Assembly: GCA_964628835.1 (NCBI GenBank)
Contig: CAZVME010000031.1
Location: 1 to 36,747 of the forward strand
Length of the DNA stretch: 36,747 nt
DNA from: JAAGZL01 sp964628835
Lineage (GTDB): Bacteria; Pseudomonadota; Gammaproteobacteria; Chromatiales; Chromatiaceae
Direction of reading: 5' to 3'
Shown piece by piece: positions 16,904 to 25,295 of this stretch. The translations under genes and the position numbers were made by a program. The number at the start of each line of letters is the position of its first letter. The first letter of the stretch is position 1. Below the pieces are notes generated by a model that made no database searches, was not told where the DNA came from, and saw only the letters and a list, made by a program, of their open reading frames with translations.

Positions 16904-18043
16904 ATGACACAACATATTGGTATCTTGACTGCGGGAGGGGATAGCCCTGGTTTGAATGCCGCGATCAGGGGAGTCTGCAAGACCGCCCATGGCAGCTATG
17001 GTATGGACATAATTGGTTTCCGTGATGGCTTTCGTGGGTTGATGGAGAATCGCTTTATCCGCATCGATAGCGATGTGGTATCTGGAGTGCTGTCGGTGGG
17101 TGGCACCATGCTGGGCACCAGCCGGGATAAACCCCATCGCATGATGGTGGGCGGCAAGATGCAGGATATGACCGATGTCATTGTGGAGAACTATCACGCC
17201 AACCACCTGGACGCCCTGATCTGTCTGGGCGGAGGCGGCACCCAGAAGAATGCCCTGCGCCTGATGCAGCGAGGCTTGAACATCATCACCCTGCCCAAGA
17301 CCATTGATCGCGACATCTCCATGACCGACAGCACCTTTGGATTCGATACCGCCCTGGGTATTGCTACAGATGCCATTGACCGCCTGCACAGCACTGCTCA
17401 CAGCCACCATCGCATCATAGTGGTGGAGATCATGGGGCATCGCACCGGTTGGCTGGCCCTGGGTGCGGGAATTGCTGGTGGCGCTGATGTGATCCTGATA
17501 CCAGAGATAGCCTATGATGTTGAGTCCATCTCCCGGGCTGTGCTTGCCCGGGTGCGTGGCGGCAAGAAGTTCAGCATCGTGGCCATATCTGAGGGCGCCA
17601 TGTCCATGGAGGAGGCGGATGCGATCCATGCTGCGGAGTTACGCAAGGAACAGGCAGAGGATAAGGAGGAGCGTAAGCGGGTAAAGCAGGAGTTGAGTCA
17701 GATCTACCGCCACTACACCGACCGTACTCTATCCCTGTCCAAGTCCCTGGAGGAGTCAACCGGGCTGGAATCCCGTATAACCATCCTGGGCCATCTACAA
17801 CGGGGTGGGACCCCGTCAGCAGCCGATAGGCTTATTGCCAGCACCCTGGGATCCGCCTGTGCCGGTCTGGTGGATGAGGGGACCTTCGGGGTTATGGTGG
17901 CCCTGCATGGCAATAAACCGGTACCGGTGCCGCTGGTGAAGGTGGCAGGGGTGCGCCGGGTTATACCACAGGATCATCCATGGATTGATACCGCCAGACA
18001 ACTGGGTATATGTCTGGGCGACGGATCACGCCGGTCTGCATAA
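16904..18043 (+). CDS. 6-phosphofructokinase, group III-like (phosphoryl donor uncertain)
   Basis: Phosphofructokinase of 379 residues phosphorylating fructose 6-phosphate in glycolysis, or running reversibly if PPi-dependent. The N-terminal phosphate loop is ILTAGGDSPGLNAAI. The donor-selecting positions read GGGG at 109-112: the Asp of E. coli Asp103 is Gly, while the Gly104 equivalent is kept. Lys132 sits in PKTIDRD, where E. coli has Gly124. Asp135 is the catalytic base. Gly104 is usually associated with ATP use and Lys124 with PPi or group III enzymes, so the donor cannot be decided from sequence alone. The Arg in TIDRD, where TIDND is usual, is odd. The stop overlaps the next start (TAATG). 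Confidence 0.9.
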   Translation: MTQHIGILTAGGDSPGLNAAIRGVCKTAHGSYGMDIIGFRDGFRGLMENRFIRIDSDVVSGVLSVGGTMLGTSRDKPHRMMVGGKMQDMTDVIVENYHANHLDALICLGGGGTQKNALRLMQRGLNIITLPKTIDRDISMTDSTFGFDTALGIATDAIDRLHSTAHSHHRIIVVEIMGHRTGWLALGAGIAGGADVILIPEIAYDVESISRAVLARVRGGKKFSIVAISEGAMSMEEADAIHAAELRKEQAEDKEERKRVKQELSQIYRHYTDRTLSLSKSLEESTGLESRITILGHLQRGGTPSAADRLIASTLGSACAGLVDEGTFGVMVALHGNKPVPVPLVKVAGVRRVIPQDHPWIDTARQLGICLGDGSRRSA

Positions 18044-18669
18044 TGCTTGAGGTCGATACCGCCCTGTTGTTCTTTGGTTCCTCCTTGCTACTGGGATTGG
18101 CGCCTGGTCCAGACAACCTGTTTGTCCTGGCGCAGGCAGCACAGCGCGGTCCCAGGGCGGGATTAATCGTGACCCTGGGGCTGTGCAGCGGGCTGATAGT
18201 GCATACTGCCGCCGTGGCTCTGGGTCTGGCGGCGCTGTTTATGGCCTCCGCCATCGCCTTTACCCTGCTCAAGTTCCTGGGTGCAGCTTACCTGCTGTTC
18301 TTGGCCTGGCAGGCATTTTTTTCTGCTGCTGACGCCAAGGCGGAGGGAGATGGTGAGCGGTTACTTACCGGTCAACTCTATCGGCGCGGGATAATCATGA
18401 ATCTTACCAACCCCAAGGTGTCGCTGTTCTTCCTGGCCTTCCTGCCCCAGTTTGTGCAGATAGATGCAGCACCGGTTGCATTGCAGATTATGTTCCTGGG
18501 CTTATTGTTTATCGTCGCCACTATTCTGGTGTTTGGTGTTATCAGCCTGTTGGCTGGCAATCTAGGAGCAAGGTTCAGGCGTTCGCCCCGCAGCGGTAGA
18601 ATTCTAAGCTACCTGAGTGGAACTGTATTTGCAGGACTAGCCATTAGGCTTATGCTGGCAGAACGTTAG
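18043..18669 (+). CDS. LysE/RhtB family amino-acid exporter
   Basis: Inner-membrane protein of 208 residues with about six hydrophobic segments. The N-terminal LLLGLAPGPDNLFVLAQAAQRGPRAG is the LysE/RhtB signature, and GIIMNLTNPKVSLFFLAFLPQFV is the second conserved block. The family exports amino acids such as lysine, threonine or homoserine lactones; the substrate here is unknown. The ATG at 18043 shares bases with the phosphofructokinase stop codon, so translation is coupled. An earlier in-frame ATG at 18010 lies inside the pfk gene and is unlikely. Confidence 0.93.
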   Translation: MLEVDTALLFFGSSLLLGLAPGPDNLFVLAQAAQRGPRAGLIVTLGLCSGLIVHTAAVALGLAALFMASAIAFTLLKFLGAAYLLFLAWQAFFSAADAKAEGDGERLLTGQLYRRGIIMNLTNPKVSLFFLAFLPQFVQIDAAPVALQIMFLGLLFIVATILVFGVISLLAGNLGARFRRSPRSGRILSYLSGTVFAGLAIRLMLAER

Positions 18670-18698
18670 CATCTGAATATAGGCATCTGGAAACGGCT

Positions 18699-19382
18699 AT
18701 GATTATTACCTTGGCGTTTGATATCTACGGGACACTCATAGATACCCAGGCAGTAAAAACTTCCCTGACCGGAATGATCGATGCTAGTGCAGATACCTTT
18801 TCCAGCCTGTGGCGTGAGAAACAGTTGGAATACTCGTTTCGGCGCGGGTTGATGCAGAGCTACCAGGATTTTTCTGTCTGTACCAGGGATGCCCTGGAGT
18901 ATTGTTGCAAGCAACTGGGTGAAGACCTAAGTTCGGAGCAGAAGCAACAACTGTTGCAGGAGTACCAGACCCTTTCCGCCTTTCCAGATGTGGAACCATG
19001 TCTAAAACAGTTGCAGCAAGGTGACTACCGTATGTTTGCCTTCTCCAACGGTGCTGCCGATGCGGTAACAGGGCTGTTACAACATGCAGGTATCGAGCAA
19101 TATTTTGAGGGCGTGGTAAGTGTGGATGAGATCAAGAGCCTTAAACCAAATCCAGCGGTATATGCCCACTTCCTGCGTCGCAGTGGCGCCACTGGTGCTC
19201 AGTCCTGGCTTGTCTCCAGTAATCCCTTTGATGTGATCGGCGCAGTTTCCGCCGGCATGTCTGCCGCCTGGGTGCGGCGTTCACCGCAAGCGGTGTTTGA
19301 TCCTTGGGGTATAGAGCCAACTATAACAGTGACCAGACTGACAGAGCTTGATTCCGATATCGCAGCTAGCAGAAATAGCTGA
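18699..19382 (+). CDS. Haloacid dehalogenase-like hydrolase, type II
   Basis: HAD-superfamily protein of 227 residues with the L-2-haloacid dehalogenase layout. The nucleophile is Asp8 in LAFDIYGTLID. REKQLEYSFRRGLM resembles the substrate-binding helix of type II dehalogenases. Motif II is FSNG, motif III Lys is in IKSLKPNPAVY, and SSNPFDVIGAVSAGM precedes the C-terminus. Actual substrates in environmental genomes may be phosphates or haloacids; the assignment to dehalogenation is by family only. It lies 29 bases after the LysE gene and probably belongs to the same transcript. Confidence 0.92.
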   Translation: MIITLAFDIYGTLIDTQAVKTSLTGMIDASADTFSSLWREKQLEYSFRRGLMQSYQDFSVCTRDALEYCCKQLGEDLSSEQKQQLLQEYQTLSAFPDVEPCLKQLQQGDYRMFAFSNGAADAVTGLLQHAGIEQYFEGVVSVDEIKSLKPNPAVYAHFLRRSGATGAQSWLVSSNPFDVIGAVSAGMSAAWVRRSPQAVFDPWGIEPTITVTRLTELDSDIAASRNS

Positions 19383-19400
19383 AGTCAGTTGGAATAGATT

Positions 19401-19428
19401 CTCCACCATAGCGAACTATGGTGGAGAG
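19401..19428. terminator. Bidirectional terminator-like hairpin between convergent genes
   Basis: Perfect 12-base arms TCTCCACCATAG (19401-19412) and CTATGGTGGAGA (19417-19428) enclose a CGAA loop. The hairpin lies between the stop of the plus-strand hydrolase (19382) and the minus-strand VPLPA-CTERM gene (19448). There is no good T-run on either side, so termination is likely from position and stem strength but not certain. Confidence 0.6.
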
Positions 19429-19447
19429 TTTGAACGCCTCTCTTTGA

Positions 19448-20318
19448 TCAGGCAGTCTTCTTGCGCCTGGAGAATCCAATCAGCCCCAGAAAGCCCGGGC
19501 CAAATAACCATGCCGCAGCTGGTAACGGGACTGGTGAGGGTGCGGTGGTAAATTCATATTCTGTCAGTGAATTGAACGCAAAGACGCCGTCGCCTGCAAG
19601 GCTGGTCCCATCACCTGGATTATAGCCACGAGCAAATTCGAGGTCTCCAAGATAGGAGGTGTCAGGATCAAGATCATCAGCGGAAATGGTCAAGTCCCCT
19701 GGCAGCGGGCCAGCAGAGATGTTTTCTGAAAAAATAAAAACATCATTTTCAGTGACAATGTCCTCAATCCAAACTGACACATTGGTGGTGCCGCCCGGGC
19801 GGGCATTCCAGGTCATTGCCATATCGCTACCGGCATCCATACCTTGCAAATCGTTAAAGGTGTTGCCAGTCAAATAAGGTGCGCTACCTGCAAAGACACC
19901 GTTACCCACCACAACATTCCCACCACTGCTGCCCAGGGTGCCACCTGAGTAGCTCACTGTGTAAGTGGTGTTACTGGCAAAGGCGCTGAATAGTGATGCT
20001 GAGTTTAGATAATCAGGGCTCTCGTGACTCCAAGCCTCCACCTTCATGCGTGAGGCTAATAGGACCACCCAGCCCACCACCGCCAAGTGTTACAACCCCT
20101 GCATCTGCGGCATTGCCGAAGTTGAGCGAAAGTGAAAAATTGTAAAATGCGGCAGAAGCAGGTTGAGTATTATTGGTGGTCTGGATGTAGCTCTCTGACC
20201 ATATGAATGAGTATGAGCTGAGTGCAGCATGACTTGGCGTTGTTAGTAGGAAGCCCAACACCATGATCAGTGCGCGCAGGTTTCTGCCAGGATGTTTCGA
20301 TTGGTATTGTTGTTTCAT
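19448..20318 (-). pseudogene. VPLPA-CTERM (PEP-CTERM-type) exported protein, frameshifted
   Basis: Two overlapping frames together make one recognisable exported protein. The first (start 20318, stop at 20013) has a signal peptide ending at SHA and a Ser/Gly-rich start. The second carries the body and a C-terminal sorting signal at about 19451-19530: VPLPAAAWLFGPG, a hydrophobic segment and the basic tail SRRKKTA. Removing one G in the GGAGG run at 20034-20040 joins them smoothly as SLTHEGG-AWSHESPDYLN. Intact homologues would be exported, cleaved by an exosortase and linked to the surface or extracellular matrix. No exosortase gene is in the window. The shift may be gene decay, a phase-variable site or a sequencing error. 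Confidence 0.8.
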
Positions 20319-21063
20319 TATCCGATTTCTCCTTGAACTACCATGTAATAGTGATGCGGCAACAAACCATACACAGTCTACAGGCCTAATTTGTGATTAC
20401 TATAATGCTGTGGAGGTATTATGAAGTGAGTAATATTGGTTAATACTTTCTGAACAGTCAGTGACTACTACAATTCATCTATGGGGAGCAGAAACTGAAT
20501 GTCTTACTCATGGTCAATCGTCATTCACCATATTACTGGATAACACATGTGTAGTTGCATCAAAACAATATTGCTGACACTCCTTTACTTCTGTCCATGC
20601 TGACTGCGTGTGCCAAGGTTGTTAGCGAGCGCTGGTGTCGTAACATGCAGGAGACCCCCAAGACCGATTGGTCCATAAATAAGGGTTCTGATTACACCAG
20701 GCACAGTCTGTTCCGTAATGTCATTCTCTAACTACAACTTAGCCCCCGCGACATGGTTGGCTGCTCCATTCCTGGACGGTAGATCTTTATGCGGCAGATT
20801 TTTTCGTAAGGTTGAATCCGGATTGGATCTTGGTGCGTATACATTGTACGGGGTGGCTTGTGTCTGCCTGCAATTTATGTGGCCGATGTTGCAGGCTGTC
20901 TTCTGTATGAGGGGAATATCTAGTAAAATCATGGTGTTGCAGTGACCGGTGTTCGCTTGCTATGTTATGGCCGGTAACTGCCATAATTATGCGTATAGCT
21001 TGATGTATGTGGTGTTTTCAGTCTGGTGAGTTGTCACCAGGATATAACGGGTCACACAATCGA
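20319..21063. other. Intergenic stretch upstream of the beta-lactamase-like gene
   Basis: About 745 bases between the divergent VPLPA-CTERM gene and the secreted serine hydrolase. It holds a broken DUF3012-like lipoprotein gene (20547-20731). The remainder shows no convincing gene. Open frames around 20718-20945 on either strand lack plausible starts, domains or signal peptides. No clear promoter consensus was found. Confidence 0.6.
20547..20731 (+). pseudogene. Small DUF3012-like lipoprotein, apparently frameshifted in the signal peptide
   Basis: The frame from ATG 20597 to TAA 20731 encodes LTACA followed by about 38 residues with SERWCRNMQETPKTDWSINK and GSDYTRHSLF. This resembles DUF3012 lipoproteins, whose usual pattern is roughly lipobox-EVGSEEWCK-MKEKPKGDWTANEA-DYAKHC-F. 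The hydrophobic part of the signal peptide (IKTILLTLLYFCP) lies upstream in another frame, starting at ATG 20547 and stopping at TGA 20601. One indel near 20597 would restore a normal short lipoprotein of about 60 residues. The final Cys of the family is Ser here. Function of DUF3012 is unknown. Confidence 0.5.
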
Positions 21064-22893
21064 ATGTTCGTCAGGGCAAATAACAGTTCAACACCAGGCC
21101 ATGGCCGTGTCGCCATACTGCTGTGTACACTCCTGTCTCTACTTTTTCTAGCTACACCGACCATTACCCTGGCCAAGTCCAAGGGTGGATCAAGTGCAGT
21201 CATAAAAGAGAGCTATAAGGCAGTACGTAAACAAACTCTACCTTTGATTGAAAAGGTCAAAAAGAAGTACAAGGTGCATGGGTTGAGTATCGCTCTGGTG
21301 GATGGCGATGAACTGGTATGGGCTGAAGGCTTTGGCTATGCTGATCGTGGCAAGAAGAAACAGGCCCAAGCCGATACTATCTACCGTATTGGTTCCATCT
21401 CCAAGCCGGTTACCGCCACTGCAGTTATGCAACTGGCAGACAAAAAGCAGATCGATATTGATCATCCGCTGCAAGAGTATCTGCCGGAGTTTAATGTCCT
21501 CAGCAGATTTCAGGCCACGGCTGACACCATTTCCGTTCGCAGTGTCCTTTCCCACCATTCTGGACTGCCCACCGATATCCGCAAGGGGATGTGGACCAAT
21601 GCTCCCATTGCAACAGTTGCCGAGATTTTACAGGGCGAGTACCTGGCCTATCCACCGGACCTGATCTTCAACTACTCCAATATCGGTTACACCATGTTGG
21701 GCTACATGCTGCAGGAGCATTTGGGAAAAGAGTTTTCCAAGTACATGGCTGAATATCTGTTTAAGCCCCTGGGCATGCAGCACACCGATTATCATGTTCG
21801 CAAGAATATGCGGAAAATGTTGTCTCGAGGCTATAGTGGAAAGAAGGCGCAAAAACTTCCGGCAATACGTGATCTGCCGGCCTATTCCATGTACAGCAAT
21901 GTGCTGGATATGAGCCGTTTTATACGAATGTATCTGTCCCGTGGATCTCTGGAAGGTAAGGCCTTTCTCAAACCAGAGACTGTGAAGGAGATTTTTAAGA
22001 TCCAGAATCTGGACGTGGCCCTGGATATGAATATCCAGAATGGGCTCGGTTGGTATGTCGAGCATGCCACTGTCAAAGGGGCCGAGAGGGTAGTGCGCCA
22101 TGGTGGCGCCACCATGCTGTTTTCCAGTGAGATGATGCTGCTGCCGGAAAATGGACTGGGTGTAATCATTCTGTCCAATACCAAGGGATCTGGTTCCATA
22201 ATAAAAAAGCTGGCCAATCGGATTTTAAAGTATTCACTGAAGCACAAGAGAGACACAAATCCGAACTACGTGCCCATTGACCGTACCCATCCAAAGAAAT
22301 CCCATGTACGGGTCAATCGGCTTATTCCTGAAGGTAAATATACCACTGCTCTGGGAGTGTTGGATATTAATCCTAAAAACAACCGGATTTGCCTCTGCGA
22401 TATAAAGCGAAAGTTCAGTCTGGTGCCACAGCCTGGTGGCTGGTATGCAGTGCCAAAGAAGAAGGTCGGTAAAAAGCTGCCTTCCGGCTATGACATACTC
22501 CAGGAGATTCAGATCTCGTCTCGTCTGGTAAACCGGCGTGAGGTGATTGTGGCCAAGAGACGAGGTAAGGAGTTTCTGCTGGGAGAGCGGGTAAGAGATG
22601 AGGCCATACCCAAGAAATGGAAGCAGCGAGTCGGCAACTACAAGGTCATCAACCCTGATTCAGGCTACGAGATGAAGAGTACCAAGGTGGCCATAGAGCA
22701 TGGAATCATGAATATCAGCTACCAGATGCCCAAGCTGAGCAATAAGATCATCTCTGTGCCTATTCGACCAATATCAGATACCAAGGCCATAGTGCTGGGA
22801 TTGGGTCGCATGCGCGGTGAGGTGTTGCAGGTGGTTATGGTTAAAGGCAGGGAGTGTCTGCGTTATTCAGGATATATAGTGCAAAAGATTTAA
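21064..22893 (+). CDS. Secreted beta-lactamase-family serine hydrolase with C-terminal extension
   Basis: Class C beta-lactamase/DD-peptidase-fold protein of 609 residues from the ATG at 21064; an upstream ATG at 21007 adds 19 non-hydrophobic residues. A signal peptide with core VAILLCTLLSLLFLA is predicted. The catalytic SxxK is SISK at about residue 111, YSN begins at about 204, and HGG at about 346 takes the place of the third KTG motif. The fold covers about residues 50-390. The remaining ~220 basic residues form a domain I do not recognise, similar in placement to the C-terminal modules of Pab87-like or esterase-type members. The substrate could be a peptide, ester or peptidoglycan; antibiotic resistance should not be assumed. 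Confidence 0.88.
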   Translation: MFVRANNSSTPGHGRVAILLCTLLSLLFLATPTITLAKSKGGSSAVIKESYKAVRKQTLPLIEKVKKKYKVHGLSIALVDGDELVWAEGFGYADRGKKKQAQADTIYRIGSISKPVTATAVMQLADKKQIDIDHPLQEYLPEFNVLSRFQATADTISVRSVLSHHSGLPTDIRKGMWTNAPIATVAEILQGEYLAYPPDLIFNYSNIGYTMLGYMLQEHLGKEFSKYMAEYLFKPLGMQHTDYHVRKNMRKMLSRGYSGKKAQKLPAIRDLPAYSMYSNVLDMSRFIRMYLSRGSLEGKAFLKPETVKEIFKIQNLDVALDMNIQNGLGWYVEHATVKGAERVVRHGGATMLFSSEMMLLPENGLGVIILSNTKGSGSIIKKLANRILKYSLKHKRDTNPNYVPIDRTHPKKSHVRVNRLIPEGKYTTALGVLDINPKNNRICLCDIKRKFSLVPQPGGWYAVPKKKVGKKLPSGYDILQEIQISSRLVNRREVIVAKRRGKEFLLGERVRDEAIPKKWKQRVGNYKVINPDSGYEMKSTKVAIEHGIMNISYQMPKLSNKIISVPIRPISDTKAIVLGLGRMRGEVLQVVMVKGRECLRYSGYIVQKI

Positions 22894-22942
22894 GGAGCTG
22901 GTGATACAAGTTTACTTGGCAGAATAAAGGTGGGCTCTACTA

Positions 22943-23086
22943 ATGCTGCGGTTAGCTGTACTTTTGCTATTCAGCATCATTATCGCCCTCGGCACTTTTG
23001 TGCCGTCGACCGAAGCACTTGCTGCGGATGGGGTGTCGGAGTGGATTGGGTGCAGGGATATGTTTTTTTACCCGTCCAAACTATAA
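22943..23086 (+). CDS. Possible small secreted peptide
   Basis: A 47-codon frame with AAGGTG ahead of the ATG and a textbook signal peptide (MLRLAVLLLFSIIIALGTFV, then a polar segment ending in ALA). This leaves a mature peptide of about 20 residues containing GVSEWIGCRDMFFYPSKL. It starts 50 bases after the serine hydrolase and could be on the same transcript. No family is recognised, and such short frames can arise by chance. The signal-peptide pattern is the only support. Confidence 0.35.
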   Translation: MLRLAVLLLFSIIIALGTFVPSTEALAADGVSEWIGCRDMFFYPSKL

Positions 23087-23117
23087 GCGGCCAACTGCTT
23101 TATAAATGGAATACATC

Positions 23118-23648
23118 CTAGTCCGTGTACCTCGCTGCATCCTGTTTTAGCGCGAGGATAGAGTCCAGCAGTTCGGAACTCTCCCATTCGTGGCCCCCAA
23201 TTATGCGCATGGCAATACGTCCATCTGTGTTGACCACATAGGCGGTGGGTACCGCCATCACCGCCCAGTTACTGGCTACGCTTCCATCCTGGTCTATGGG
23301 TAGTGGGAACTCCAGGTTATGTTTTTTCTTGAACTCCGTGACCGCTTCGCGTTGGTCTCTGGTGGCCACTCCTAGCAGTTGCACGCCCTCTGTACGTAAT
23401 CTGCTCCATGCCTTCTTCAGTGATGGCATCTCTTCTCTACATGGCACGCACCAGGTGGCCCAAAAATTGAGGATTACCACTTGGCCCTTGTAGTCAGCGA
23501 TGTTGTGGATTTTGTCCGCAGTGTCTGGGAGAGAGAAAGCCGGCGCCGCCATCGGCTCTCTATAATGTCTTATGCCTGGAGGTTGGGCATATACGGATAT
23601 GGCAGTGAAGGCTATTGTTATAAACCAGGTCAATGCAGATAACCTCAT
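23118..23648 (-). CDS. TlpA-like periplasmic thioredoxin
   Basis: Thioredoxin-fold protein of the TlpA/ResA/AhpC-TSA group, 176 residues. A signal peptide ends near VYAQ, so the protein is periplasmic. The redox motif is NFWATWCVPC with Cys67 and Cys70, followed by EEMPSLKKAW and the cis-proline segment MAVPTAYVVN. Such proteins usually reduce disulfides of specific periplasmic partners (cytochrome c maturation, copper-site assembly). It lies 42 bases downstream of a secreted protein with conserved Cys and His, a natural candidate partner. Confidence 0.93.
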   Translation of the reverse strand: MRLSALTWFITIAFTAISVYAQPPGIRHYREPMAAPAFSLPDTADKIHNIADYKGQVVILNFWATWCVPCREEMPSLKKAWSRLRTEGVQLLGVATRDQREAVTEFKKKHNLEFPLPIDQDGSVASNWAVMAVPTAYVVNTDGRIAMRIIGGHEWESSELLDSILALKQDAARYTD

Positions 23649-23690
23649 GCGTCACCCCCATAGGTTCGGTTAACAGACCCTAGGCACATA

Positions 23691-24365
23691 TCACTCCTTT
23701 TTGGTCCAGACCGTTTTCCACTCGTCATCCTCCATGACCATTAGTTCGTACACCTCTATGGTGTTGTACTTGGTATTCACTTTGCCACTGATCTGCACAT
23801 CCTGGAGTACGTACTGTAGTTTTGTACTACGCGGCAGGTTGGTCAGAAACATGTAGTCACCACTCTCCTTTTGCAGCACAAAATCCTTTTCAATGAGTAT
23901 ATGCGGGTCCATTGGGTCCAGTGGGCAGGTTATTCCAGCGTGGACACAGCCGTGGCCGTTGAGCCTGCCTTCCACAATCTCCAGGTTAACCGTGGGTATC
24001 ATCTGCTTGGTCCAGGCGACCTTCCATCCATCACCATCCTTAATCTTGAATTTGTCTACCACCATGGAGTTGTATTTGCTGCTCAGTTCGCCGCTGACCT
24101 GAATATCCTGCAGCACGTATTTTAACTTTACGTCGCGTGGAAGATTGATCAGGAACAGATAGTCGCCGCCCTTTTGCTGTAAAACGTAATCCTGCTCCAT
24201 TGAAATGTGCGGGTCATCTGGATCAATGGGGCAGCTAACGCCGGCATGGGCGCAGTCGTGTCCGTTCAGCTTGCCGGTGATGGTCTCAGCCAGGGCCACC
24301 GGTGCGAACGTGATCGCAGAAAATTGCAACGCAAAAGCGGCAATACTCCAGATGCTGGACTTCAT
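23691..24365 (-). CDS. Secreted protein with two tandem copies of an unrecognised Cys/His-motif domain
   Basis: A 224-residue protein from the ATG at 24365, which has AAGGAG upstream; an ATG 24 bases earlier is less likely. A signal peptide ends at ALA (residue 26). Two repeats follow, residues about 27-121 and 129-223, with roughly 52 of 95 positions identical by hand count. Each repeat begins LNGHxCxHAGxxCPxDPxDPHI, with conserved His, Cys, His, Cys, Asp and His, and continues with GDYxFLxNLPR, a KLxYVLQDxQxSG strand and a WTK end. The pattern suggests metal, heme or disulfide chemistry, but I recognise no named domain. It is the first gene of a unit with the TlpA-like thioredoxin and is divergent from the ECF sigma operon. 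Confidence 0.85.
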   Translation of the reverse strand: MKSSIWSIAAFALQFSAITFAPVALAETITGKLNGHDCAHAGVSCPIDPDDPHISMEQDYVLQQKGGDYLFLINLPRDVKLKYVLQDIQVSGELSSKYNSMVVDKFKIKDGDGWKVAWTKQMIPTVNLEIVEGRLNGHGCVHAGITCPLDPMDPHILIEKDFVLQKESGDYMFLTNLPRSTKLQYVLQDVQISGKVNTKYNTIEVYELMVMEDDEWKTVWTKKE

Positions 24366-24713
24366 TGTCTTCTCCTTACCAACAATCACGGGTGCTGTAA
24401 TCTCTCCTGTTCAATAGCTGGTAGTTTCTTTTTTATTCACCAGCCAGTAGGCAACCGACACACTGATCCTGTATCTACATTATAGCTACGTACCAGCAGG
24501 CTCCCTGGATTCACTCTCGCAGGTGTAGGGGGTGGGTAATCCGCCCTAATTTTAATGTTAATTTCTGGCGGCTAGCCGAGGTCATGGTGGTTAAAGCTTG
24601 TTACATATTGATATTTCGAACTAATCTATACATATAGAGTCGTTATAGAGGTTATAATTATATCTCTATGCAAGCTGACAGCCAGATAGACAAGACCTGG
24701 AGGAGATGCCCCG
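24366..24713. promoter_or_regulatory. Divergent control region between the duplicated Cys/His protein and the ECF sigma gene
   Basis: A 348-base A+T-rich gap with both promoters. On the sigma side, TATAAT at 24653-24658 lies in an imperfect dyad: ATAGAG at 24645-24650 and CTCTAT at 24664-24669 flank TATAATTATA. A second tatagag lies just upstream. No convincing -35 element is at the right distance, so this may be an operator or an alternative promoter. No gene was found here. Confidence 0.35.
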
Positions 24714-25295
24714 GTGTCAGAAAATAACAACTCAAAAGAGCTCATTGCAAAACGGAATGAACAGTTGCAGTCACTGCTGGCGGCCTGCACCTTGAATGAC
24801 AAGCGGGCATTTGCCCAGTTGTATGAAATGACCTCTGGCAAATTGTATGGCGTGGTGCTGCGCATTCTGGACCGTGAAGAGTGGGCTCAGGACTGTCTCC
24901 AGGAGGCCTATGTAAAGATCTGGAACAGTGCCGGAAGTTATCGTCCGTATCTGGCTGCCCCTATGACCTGGATGTCATCCATTGTCAGAAATCAGGCTCT
25001 GGATCTGTTGCGGCGGCGGCGACGTGAGGTGTTGCAGCCGGAACCGGAGAAGCTGTTGCAAGACGAGAGTGTAGGCACCATTCCGCTGGATAATCTGCAA
25101 CAGACAGAAGAGGGTAAAAGGCTGAATAACTGCCTTGATCAACTCAAAAGCCAACAACGCCAGGTAATTGCACTGGCCTATCTGAAGGGGCTGACACACG
25201 AAGAGTTGGCATCCCAGACCGGCACGCCTCTGGGGACGGTCAAGACCTGGATACGCAGGGGTCTGGAGCAACTTAGGGTGTGTTTGGATGCATGA
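24714..25295 (+). CDS. ECF-family RNA polymerase sigma factor (SigK/RskA-associated type)
   Basis: Extracytoplasmic-function sigma factor of 193 residues. Region 2 includes AFAQLYEMTSGKLYGVVLRI, EWAQDCLQEAYVKIWNSAGSY and PMTWMSSIVRNQALDLLRRR, which recognise the -10. Region 4, near residues 140-190, is QRQVIALAYLKGLTHEELA, then a helix-turn-helix ending in GTVKTWIRRGLEQLR. The start is GTG at 24714 with GGAG upstream. An RskA-like anti-sigma factor follows 211 bases downstream, the usual partner order for this group. The 211-base gap is larger than in most sigma/anti-sigma pairs. Confidence 0.95.
   Translation: MSENNNSKELIAKRNEQLQSLLAACTLNDKRAFAQLYEMTSGKLYGVVLRILDREEWAQDCLQEAYVKIWNSAGSYRPYLAAPMTWMSSIVRNQALDLLRRRRREVLQPEPEKLLQDESVGTIPLDNLQQTEEGKRLNNCLDQLKSQQRQVIALAYLKGLTHEELASQTGTPLGTVKTWIRRGLEQLRVCLDA

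Noticed and set aside
20718..20945. A 75-codon plus-strand frame before the beta-lactamase-like gene
   Set aside because: No ribosome site, no family pattern, and it overlaps the end of the better supported DUF3012-like remnant.
24645..24669. Dyad around TATAATTATA upstream of the ECF sigma gene as a defined operator
   Set aside because: The outer and inner symmetric parts have different centres and the region is A+T-rich, so the symmetry may be accidental.
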